Shown here: positions 1 through 5,804 of the stretch, piece by piece
Layout: each line of letters starts with the position of its first letter
Position numbering within the stretch: the stretch's first letter is position 1
Assembly: GCA_035649435.1 (NCBI GenBank)
Contig: DASRJO010000083.1
Location: 1-12,310 of the forward strand
Direction of reading: 5' to 3'
DNA: 12,310 nt
Source of the DNA: DASRJW01 sp035649435
Lineage (GTDB): Bacteria > Krumholzibacteriota > Krumholzibacteriia > G020349025
Made by a program: the position numbers and the translations under genes
Notes under the pieces: model-generated
The model's input: the letters and a program-made list of their open reading frames with translations, nothing else
Told to the model about the DNA's origin: nothing
The model's database searches: none

Positions 1-2604
1 GAACGCCAGAGCCGCGATGCGCACCTCCTCGCTCGGGTCCTTGTGGAACGTGCGCAGCACCGCCGGATAGCTCGAGGCACTGCGCAGGTAGCCGAGTGTG
101 CGGATGATCTTGACGCGGATGCGCTCATCCTGCGACGTCTCGAGTTTCTGCAGCAGCGTTTCCTCCAGCTCGGTGCGGGAGTGCAGCGAAGCGACGACGA
201 ACTCGATGGTGCGATCGGTCCGCACCGATTCCACCGTGGCGTGCAGGAGAGGGTCGTGGCTGCGCTTGCGGTCCTGCAGGAAATCGAACAGCGGGAACGA
301 CTCCAGGGTCTCGAGAATGGCGGCCAAATCCTGGTCGCGGTCCAGCGCCATGAGGCCGAGCAGCGCATATCCGCGCATCTCGTCGCTCGATCGCGGTGAA
401 GCCAGCACGCCGCGCAGCAGATCGGCCGATGGCCGATCCCGTAGCGCGCTCAACACCAGGACCGCGCGCCCGCGCACGCGCTCCGACGGGTCGAAGACCG
501 CGGCCCGCAGTGCCGTGAACGATGCGGCGTCGTGAATGCGCGCCAGTGCATCCAATGTCGTGACGCGCACTTCCTCCACGGGGCTCCGCAGCAGCTCGAG
601 CAAATCGGCAACGGCATCGTGATCCTCGAGATCGCCGAGGACCCGCACCGCTTTGCACACCACCGCTTCGTCGGCATCGCCGAGCATGGCGCGGATGAGC
701 TCGCGGCCCGCGGCGTGGCCGAGCTGTCCGAGAACGTCGATGACGCCGAGGCGGCTCATGCGGTCGGCACCTTGGAACAGCACATCGATGACCCGATCCG
801 GATCGGTCCACTGCACCTGTCCCAGCGCCCACGCGATTGCATCGCCAAGTTCGGCGCTGGCGTTTTCGAGGCCGCGCACCAGAGTCTCCAGGCAATTCGA
901 ATCCCCGATCTGCCCGAGCGCGCGCGCGGCGGCCACTTGCACTTCCGGGACGAAATCGTGGAACGCGTCCACCAGGCGCGGCGCGGCTTCGAGGGCGCGC
1001 AAGAGACCCAACGCACGCGCCGCCTCCGCGCGCACCATGGCGTCGCAATCGGCCAGCAGCTCGAGCAACGCCGGCACCGAGCTCGGATCGCCGACGCGCC
1101 CGAGCACCACCGCGGCGCCCGCGCGCACGCGCGCTTGCGGGTCCCGCACCGCCGTCGCCAGCAGCTCGTTGGGATTCGGAAACGGGATGCGCTCCAGCGC
1201 CCGCACCGCTTCGACGCGAATCGAGTCATTTGCATGTCCGAGCATGCGGCAGATCGGCTCGGCGGCGCTCTCCTCGCGCAACCGCGCCAGCGAGCGCAAC
1301 AGCTCGGCCACGATCGGCGGTGCTTCTTCCTTCTGCAAGCGATCGACGAGCGCGATCGATACGGATCCGTGCCGCACCTCGCCGAGGATCTCGGCCACCG
1401 CGTAGCGCACGCGCGGGTTGGAGTGCGACAGCGCCGCGATCAGGATTTCGATCACGCCGGCTTGCCCGGCCGCGACCAGTTTTTCACGCGCCGCGATGTC
1501 GCCGTCGCCGGCGCGGTCGATGAGCATTTCCAACACGCCGAGGCGTTCGAGCGTCATCCCGGCGCGCTGGCGCACTTCCATGTCCGCATCCTCGAGAGCC
1601 ATGACCAGGGGGTCGATGGCGCGTTCGCCCAAGTGTTCCAAGGCCTCGATGACGCGGACGCGCACCCACCATTCGCCATCCTTGAGCGATTCGATCAGAT
1701 GGTGCAGCGCGCGCGGGTCGCCGATGGCGCCCAGCGCGCGCACCGACTGGATGCGGACGTATGGCACCGGATCCGCCAGCATCAGGTGGATCAGCTCCGG
1801 CACGGCGTGGCGGTCGCCGACCTTGCCGAGAGCGCTGGCGGCGCGCGAACGCACTTGGTCGTGCAGGTCGCTGAGGCACGCGAGCAACGCGGGCACGGCG
1901 CGCGGGTGCTTGAGCTCGCCGAGGATTTCCGCTGCCCAGGCGCGCGCACCGACCTCGCCGCGACCGCTCAGCTTCTGCAGCAGCGGCTCGCACGCGGGCT
2001 CGCCGAACTCCAGGATGATCTCGGCGACGCGTGGCGGCAGCCAGCTCTCCGGCAAGGACAAAGCTTCCACCAGCGGCGCGAGCGCACGCGGGTCGCGAAT
2101 GCGCCCGAGCGCACGGCTCGCGGCCATGCGCACGTCGCGGTCCTCTTCGCGCGTGTTGCGCATGACTTGCACCAGCGGCTCGACGGCGCGGACGCTGCCG
2201 ATCTCGCCCAGGAGGCGCGCCGCGAACGCGCGCTCGGCCCAGCGCCGGCCATGCTGCAGGACGTGGATGGTGCGATCGAGGATGCCAAGCTCGTCGTACG
2301 AGGTATAGACGGACTGGATCTCTTCGGCGCTGCTTTGCGGACCGAGCTGCAGGCGGCGCTCTTCGAGCAAGCGCTCGACCGCGTCGAGATCGTGCAACGT
2401 GGCGCTGCGCCGGCGCACGGCGCGGTACGCGGTGGCATTCTCGCCGTCGAGCTCGGCAAAGAGAGTCTTCAGGTGCTGTACGCGTGCGTTCAGGCGCCGT
2501 TCGCGCAGACGCAGCACCCACTCGCGACAGGCGTAGCCGGAGATGGAAACGCCGGCTGCCGCGAGGCAGATCTGCAGCAGAATTTTCGCGATAGAATCGA
2601 GCAA
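1..2604 (-). CDS. Membrane-anchored HEAT-repeat scaffold protein, C-terminus beyond window
   Basis: One minus-strand frame is open from 2643 to position 1, giving 868 codons with no stop before the edge. Residues about 7-25 are hydrophobic and are followed by an Arg-rich stretch (RLRERR), which suggests an N-terminal anchor with the rest in the cytoplasm. After a polar linker, from about residue 100, there are over twenty tandem units of about 31 residues with the PBS-lyase/HEAT pattern, for example VRSRAASALGKVGD and VRYAVAEILGEV. HEAT arrays form curved alpha-solenoids that bind other proteins; I see no catalytic domain in the visible part. No ATG lies near the 5' end. TTG at 2604 is chosen because AAGGCG sits just upstream and the start precedes the membrane segment. 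The receiver gene ends 31 bp upstream, so the two are probably co-transcribed. The exact role is unknown. Confidence 0.85.
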   Translation of the reverse strand, partial: MLDSIAKILLQICLAAAGVSISGYACREWVLRLRERRLNARVQHLKTLFAELDGENATAYRAVRRRSATLHDLDAVERLLEERRLQLGPQSSAEEIQSVYTSYDELGILDRTIHVLQHGRRWAERAFAARLLGEIGSVRAVEPLVQVMRNTREEDRDVRMAASRALGRIRDPRALAPLVEALSLPESWLPPRVAEIILEFGEPACEPLLQKLSGRGEVGARAWAAEILGELKHPRAVPALLACLSDLHDQVRSRAASALGKVGDRHAVPELIHLMLADPVPYVRIQSVRALGAIGDPRALHHLIESLKDGEWWVRVRVIEALEHLGERAIDPLVMALEDADMEVRQRAGMTLERLGVLEMLIDRAGDGDIAAREKLVAAGQAGVIEILIAALSHSNPRVRYAVAEILGEVRHGSVSIALVDRLQKEEAPPIVAELLRSLARLREESAAEPICRMLGHANDSIRVEAVRALERIPFPNPNELLATAVRDPQARVRAGAAVVLGRVGDPSSVPALLELLADCDAMVRAEAARALGLLRALEAAPRLVDAFHDFVPEVQVAAARALGQIGDSNCLETLVRGLENASAELGDAIAWALGQVQWTDPDRVIDVLFQGADRMSRLGVIDVLGQLGHAAGRELIRAMLGDADEAVVCKAVRVLGDLEDHDAVADLLELLRSPVEEVRVTTLDALARIHDAASFTALRAAVFDPSERVRGRAVLVLSALRDRPSADLLRGVLASPRSSDEMRGYALLGLMALDRDQDLAAILETLESFPLFDFLQDRKRSHDPLLHATVESVRTDRTIEFVVASLHSRTELEETLLQKLETSQDERIRVKIIRTLGYLRSASSYPAVLRTFHKDPSEEVRIAALAF

Positions 2605-2610
2605 GCTTGC

Positions 2611-2617
2611 CGCCTTT
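2611..2617 (-). promoter_or_regulatory. Probable ribosome binding site for the TTG start of the HEAT gene
   Basis: The minus strand reads AAAGGCG six bases before TTG at 2604. It is only a moderate Shine-Dalgarno match, but the upstream frame contains no ATG or GTG before the stop at 2646-2644, so it supports the TTG choice. CTG at 2580 would delete part of the membrane anchor. Confidence 0.4.
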
Positions 2618-2635
2618 GCATCCGTGCGCGGCGGA

Positions 2636-3028
2636 TCAGGCGTTCACGAGCTGATGCTTGCGCAGGCGAGCCCGAATCTCGCGCACCAGATCTGCAGGAT
2701 CGAAGGGCTTGGCAACGAAACCGTCCGCGCCGACACGCTTGGCCCAGAAGCGGTCACTGGGTTGGCTCTTCGCCGAGATGAACACCACAGGAAGCGTGCG
2801 CAGCATCTTGTCCGCACGCAGTGCTCGACACACCTGGTACCCGTTCTTGCGCGGCAGAACGATCTCGAGCAACACCAGGTCCGGGCGCGCTTGACCGATC
2901 TTCTGCAGCGCTTCCTCGCCGTCACGCGCCGTGAACACACGGTAACCCTCGTTCTCGAGAATGAGGGTCACGAACTTCACGATCGCGTTGTCCTGATCGA
3001 CGAGAAGAATTGTCTTGGTGCGCGCCAT
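2636..3028 (-). CDS. Stand-alone response regulator receiver with Glu at the phospho-acceptor site
   Basis: A 130-residue protein consisting of a single CheY-like receiver fold and no output domain. The beta-1 motif is LLVDQD (D11, Q12, D13), where the usual acidic pair would be DD. The beta-3 motif is LVLLEIVLP, so the normally phosphorylated Asp is Glu55 (codon GAG). The switch Ser85 (ISAK) and the K107-P108-F109 motif are kept. The stretch SDRFWAKRVGADGFVAKPF resembles the PilG/PilH subgroup used in type IV pilus and chemotaxis-like systems. ATG at 3028 is preceded by GGAAGGA ten bases upstream. The HEAT gene follows after 31 bp, so the two are probably one operon. Receivers with Asp replaced by Glu often act as phospho-mimics or as phosphorylation-independent adaptors; a direct interaction with the HEAT protein is my inference. 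Confidence 0.93.
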   Translation of the reverse strand: MARTKTILLVDQDNAIVKFVTLILENEGYRVFTARDGEEALQKIGQARPDLVLLEIVLPRKNGYQVCRALRADKMLRTLPVVFISAKSQPSDRFWAKRVGADGFVAKPFDPADLVREIRARLRKHQLVNA

Positions 3029-3407
3029 GTTCGCTCGATCCTTCCGGCGGCTCCGACTCCGGGACTGTCGTCGCGGAATCGTGCGTGGATTCCATCCGAG
3101 TCCTGCAATGGACGTACCACGCACCACTTCCGGCCTCGTCGCAGCGCGGCCGGGGGCAGAGGATCCACGGATGGCGTGAGCCGCCGCGTACGTCCGCGGC
3201 GCGGCCCGTGACGTCGAGATCGAATCGGATGCTTCGAGCTGCGAACGACCCAACTTCGCCGCCCGCATCGCGCATTGCACGCCGGCGAGAAACCGCCGGC
3301 TCCGTGCGGGTGACCGTCTCCATTGCCACGATCCGCATCCCGCCGCACGGCGCGATCGGGGGCGTGGCGCTCGGCTCGGAGCTCGCATCATTCCATTTGC
3401 GAGGTGC
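3029..3407. other. 379-bp intergenic region upstream of the receiver gene
   Basis: I find no convincing gene here. The reading frames that cross it lack a plausible start and have low-complexity, Arg/Pro/Ser-rich translations typical of GC-rich shadows. It lies after the stop of the TPR gene and before the receiver gene, so it should hold the end of one transcript and the promoter of the next. I see one 7-bp hairpin (3281-3300) and the ribosome binding site GGAAGGA (3039-3045, minus strand). I cannot assign a sigma-70 promoter with confidence. Confidence 0.6.
3281..3300 (-). terminator. Possible hairpin downstream of the TPR gene (no U-tract)
   Basis: GCCGGCG and CGCCGGC form a perfect 7-bp stem around a 6-base loop, about 110 bases downstream of the TPR stop codon at 3408. 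No T-run follows on either strand, so a canonical Rho-independent terminator is not supported. It could slow polymerase, protect a 3' end, or be a chance feature of GC-rich DNA. Confidence 0.2.
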
Positions 3408-4535
3408 TCACGAGCCAGGAGAACGATTGGTGGGTTTGTCGTCGGCCTTCGCCGCGGGTTTGGGCGGCGCCGCGTCTTCGCTCGCGCCCTTGCGATTGGC
3501 ACCGAGCGGCCGACCGCCCCAGTGGAGGATCTGGATCTTGCCCATCACCGCATCGCGATTGCGCGGTTGTTCTTCGAGCACCGCATCGTAGATTTGCTCG
3601 GCGCGATCGAGGTCGCCGTTCCAAGCCACGACGCGCGCGAGCCCGAGCCGTGCTTCGGTATTGTCCGGGTCGCCAGCCAGGACCTGTTCGTAGATGCGGA
3701 TGGCCGCGTCGTAGTCTTCGCTCCACGCCAGAACCTTGGCGTAATCGACCAGCAGAATGCGGTCGTTCGGTGTCTCCCCGAGAAGCATCTCGTACTGCGC
3801 GCGCGCCTCTTGCAGCTTCCCTTGCCAGCCGTAGACGCGCGCGATGCCGATCTTGGCCTCGCGGTTGCGCGCATCCATGCCGAGCACGCGCTTGTAGATG
3901 TCCATGGAGCGCTCGAATTCGTCGTTCCAAGCCAGCACGCTCGCCAGACCCAAAAGGCCCTCGATGCTGTGCGTATGATGCGTCAGCAAGCGCTCGTAGA
4001 ACACGATGGCGCGATCGAACTGCCCCGCCCAGCCCGACGTCTGCGCTGCCCCGAGCAGCGCGACATAATCGACCGGATGCGACTGCAGGATGTTCTCCCA
4101 CTCGCGAATCGAGGGGTCGAAGCGGCCGTCGGCTGCGAGCGCGCGCGCCAGGCCAATGCGAAAGTCATAGTATCCCGGCTGCAGCGCCAACGTGCGGCCG
4201 TACAGATCGATGGCTTCAGCCGGATTCCCGCGCCGAAGCTCGAGCGCGGCACGCTTCGCCAAGACCGCCGGGTCGTTCGGCCGCACTTCATCGGCGTGCA
4301 AATAGGCCGCGCGCGCTTCATCGTACTTGCCTTCGTCGACCAGCCGATCGCCCTGGGCGATCCAGTGATCGCGCGCGGAACTGCCGTCCGCTGCCGATTG
4401 CGACGCCGCACTGGGCTTGGACGCCGCCTGTGCCAACGCCGTTTCCACCCGCAACGCCATGCCGGCGAGCACGCAGCAGAGAATCGGTCGGACGTAAGAG
4501 TCGACGTCGCGGAGAAACCACTGCCAGCGGCTCAC
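3408..4535 (-). CDS. Exported or anchored TPR-repeat protein (eight TPRs plus disordered tail)
   Basis: A 375-residue protein. Residues about 16-37 are hydrophobic and end in ALAQA, an acceptable signal peptidase I site. From about residue 56 to 328 there are eight consecutive 34-residue TPR units, recognisable by W/Y-x-x-G...Y-x-x-A and a closing P-x-D/N, for example AKVLAWSEDYDAAIRIYEQV. A 45-residue Ala/Pro/Lys-rich tail follows and looks disordered. TPR solenoids dock other proteins, so a periplasmic assembly or scaffold role is likely; no enzyme domain is visible. The AWSG/AWNG-rich repeats recall the TPR part of some exopolysaccharide-export and YaiO-type proteins, but no beta-barrel follows. 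The start is GTG at 4535, inside the stop of the upstream gene (GTGA), with GGGGGAGG seven bases before it. Translation is therefore very probably coupled. Confidence 0.9.
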   Translation of the reverse strand: MSRWQWFLRDVDSYVRPILCCVLAGMALRVETALAQAASKPSAASQSAADGSSARDHWIAQGDRLVDEGKYDEARAAYLHADEVRPNDPAVLAKRAALELRRGNPAEAIDLYGRTLALQPGYYDFRIGLARALAADGRFDPSIREWENILQSHPVDYVALLGAAQTSGWAGQFDRAIVFYERLLTHHTHSIEGLLGLASVLAWNDEFERSMDIYKRVLGMDARNREAKIGIARVYGWQGKLQEARAQYEMLLGETPNDRILLVDYAKVLAWSEDYDAAIRIYEQVLAGDPDNTEARLGLARVVAWNGDLDRAEQIYDAVLEEQPRNRDAVMGKIQILHWGGRPLGANRKGASEDAAPPKPAAKADDKPTNRSPGS

Positions 4536-5422
4536 GGCACCGCCTCCCCCGCACGTCGGGCTGCGATCTCACGTCGCAACGTCTCCCCGCGCGGATCCTT
4601 CGGGTGCGCCGCGAGCAGCCGCTGCAGTTCCTTCTCGGCTTCTTTGACGCGACCTGCCTGCAAGTGCAAACGGGAAAGCGTGGCGCGAGCATCGGCGTCC
4701 TTGGAATTCTCCCGCAGCAGGCTTTCCAGCGCCGCGCGCGCCTCGGCTTCGTGGCCGAAGGCTGGCCCCAGCGTGCCGAGACCCAGGCGAGCGCCGGGAT
4801 GGAATGGCTCCAGCTGCACGATCCATTGGAACATCTCGAACGCGGACCGGCGGAGACCCTGAGCATCGAACTGCCAGGCTTGCTCGACCATCTGGGCCGG
4901 CGTCTTCTGTTGCTGTTGCCAGCGCGTCAGCATTCCATCCACCGATTTCACCAAGTGGTACTCCGCCTCGCCGTCGGACGAGTCGTCACGCCAGAAGCTG
5001 TCGAACATCGGCAGGCACTCGTCGAAGCGTTGGCTGGTGAACAACACGAAAGCAAGTCCGCGCTGGCTCTCGACGCGTTCCGGGCTGCGCGCGAGAACCT
5101 GGCGAAATGCCGCCTCGGCCTCCGCCGCTTCGCCCAAGCGGTAGTGGGCGTAGGCGAGACCATTGAGGAGTTCCAAGCTCGCGGGGGCGACTTCGAGCCC
5201 GCTGCGAAAGGAGGCCTTCGAGCGGCTCATGTCGCCGAGTCGATAGTACGACCAGCCGAGCAAGAGCTGATCGTGCATGGGCGGATGCTCCTTCGCCTCG
5301 ACCAAGCGAATCACCGAGGCGAAGTCATGGGTCAAATAGTAGACCTCGACCGAATCGATCGGGAGAGCGATCGCGGTCAGCTCACTCGCCAAGATGACTC
5401 CGCCGAGCAACGTGTGCAGCAT
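4532..5422 (-). CDS. TPR-repeat protein with N-terminal signal or anchor segment
   Basis: A 296-residue protein. Residues 4-20 (TLLGGVILASELTAIAL) form a short hydrophobic segment that may be a signal peptide or anchor. TPR-like helical pairs follow, for example QLLLGWSYYRLGDMSRSKAS, LLNGLAYAHYRLGEAAEAEA and ARATLSRLHLQAGRVKEAEK. A less repetitive middle contains the run QQQQ and probably two degenerate repeats. The open frame extends back to 5560, but ATG at 5422 is preceded by GGGAGG eight bases upstream and puts the hydrophobic segment at the N-terminus, so the shorter form is preferred. It is the first gene of a tightly coupled pair; its TGA overlaps the GTG of the next TPR gene by 4 bp. 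The two proteins probably work in one complex. The specific function is not recognisable. Confidence 0.88.
   Translation of the reverse strand: MLHTLLGGVILASELTAIALPIDSVEVYYLTHDFASVIRLVEAKEHPPMHDQLLLGWSYYRLGDMSRSKASFRSGLEVAPASLELLNGLAYAHYRLGEAAEAEAAFRQVLARSPERVESQRGLAFVLFTSQRFDECLPMFDSFWRDDSSDGEAEYHLVKSVDGMLTRWQQQQKTPAQMVEQAWQFDAQGLRRSAFEMFQWIVQLEPFHPGARLGLGTLGPAFGHEAEARAALESLLRENSKDADARATLSRLHLQAGRVKEAEKELQRLLAAHPKDPRGETLRREIAARRAGEAVP
4543..4550 (-). promoter_or_regulatory. Ribosome binding site for the downstream TPR gene
   Basis: The minus strand reads GGGGGAGG seven bases before the GTG at 4535, inside the 3' end of the preceding coding region. This fixes the non-ATG start and supports re-initiation by ribosomes that have just terminated at the overlapping TGA. 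Confidence 0.75.
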
Positions 5423-5430
5423 TCCGTTCG

Positions 5431-5436
5431 CCTCCC
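5431..5436 (-). promoter_or_regulatory. Ribosome binding site that fixes the start of the first TPR gene
   Basis: The minus strand reads GGGAGG eight bases before ATG at 5422. The same extended GGGAGGCG core occurs before the second TPR gene and before the Omp85-like gene, so it appears to be the local preference. Confidence 0.75.
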
Positions 5437-5480
5437 GGCGACCTGGGGCCCTACGCCCCTCGGGAAGAAGGCCCCCCACT

Positions 5481-5521
5481 GGAGAAGCAAGGATCGTGCT
5501 TCCAAGGGAACGCTCTTCTCC
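5481..5521 (-). other. Potential RNA stem-loop in the leader of the TPR transcript
   Basis: On the minus strand GGAGAAG (5521-5515) is complementary to CTTCTCC (5487-5481), a 7-bp stem. Inside it GAAGCA and TGCTTC (about 5501-5482) can form a competing 6-bp stem that uses part of the same right arm. The two stems are mutually exclusive, about 60-100 bases before the start codon. I do not recognise a known riboswitch consensus. Confidence 0.25.
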
Positions 5522-5557
5522 GGCCGGATCGTGGATGCAACGAGGAACGAGCGCGCA

Positions 5558-5570
5558 CATCGGACCGATG
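5558..5570. repeat. Perfect inverted repeat, candidate operator
   Basis: CATCGG-A-CCGATG is a perfect 6+1+6 inverted repeat in the divergent intergenic region, 136 bp before the TPR start and 235 bp before the propeller start. Its symmetry and size suit a dimeric helix-turn-helix regulator, but no regulator gene lies alongside, and one such repeat could arise by chance. Confidence 0.35.
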
Positions 5571-5788
5571 CCGCGAGCCCCGATGCGCCACCACCCGGAA
5601 GCATCAGGAAGTGTTCACGCTGTCGACATCCTCCGTCCACGCAGTAGACGAACGGACACGCACCCCACCGCGGTGACTTCGTGGCGGGCGAGGCGTAACT
5701 CGTGCTGCCGCGTGCACTTCGTGACGTCCCCCGTGATCCGAAGCGCGAGCACGAAGGTTGCCTGGCTTCCGCACATCCCGACCTCCCA

Positions 5789-5794
5789 GAGGGG
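5789..5794 (+). promoter_or_regulatory. Possible ribosome binding site for the propeller gene
   Basis: GAGGGG lies ten bases before TTG at 5805. It is the best Shine-Dalgarno-like element close to the predicted signal peptide. The spacing is slightly long, so the start remains uncertain. Confidence 0.35.
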
Positions 5795-5804
5795 CTCGCG
5801 CACC

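Larger units (their letters stand above)
5423..5804. other. 382-bp divergent intergenic region with several inverted repeats
   Basis: This region separates the leftward TPR pair from the rightward propeller gene and should carry both promoters. I find no convincing gene. It contains a perfect 13-bp inverted repeat with a one-base centre (5558-5570), a 10-bp palindrome (5666-5675), the 8-bp direct repeat GGATCGTG at 5491-5498 and 5526-5533, and complementary arms GGAGAAG (5481-5487) and CTTCTCC (5515-5521). The last would fall in the leader of the TPR transcript. No clear -35/-10 pair could be picked with confidence. If the propeller gene starts at the in-frame GTG at 5712, the region is correspondingly shorter. 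Confidence 0.55.

Noticed and set aside
1484..2521. Minus-strand frame of 345 codons inside the HEAT gene
   Set aside because: It is Arg/Ala-rich out-of-frame translation; the adjacent frame reads as continuous HEAT repeats with an anchor.
532..2781. Plus-strand open frame of about 750 codons
   Set aside because: It is the antisense shadow of the HEAT gene: His/Arg/Gln/Ala-rich, with no domain pattern and quasi-repeats that mirror the HEAT repeats on the other strand.
3323..5647. Plus-strand frame of 774 codons across the TPR genes
   Set aside because: It runs antisense to two clear TPR proteins and its translation has no recognisable fold.
5394..5804. N-terminal extension of the propeller gene to 5394
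   Set aside because: It would overlap the TPR start and bury the signal peptide about 150 residues in; the extra translation is Arg/Ser/Pro-rich without pattern.
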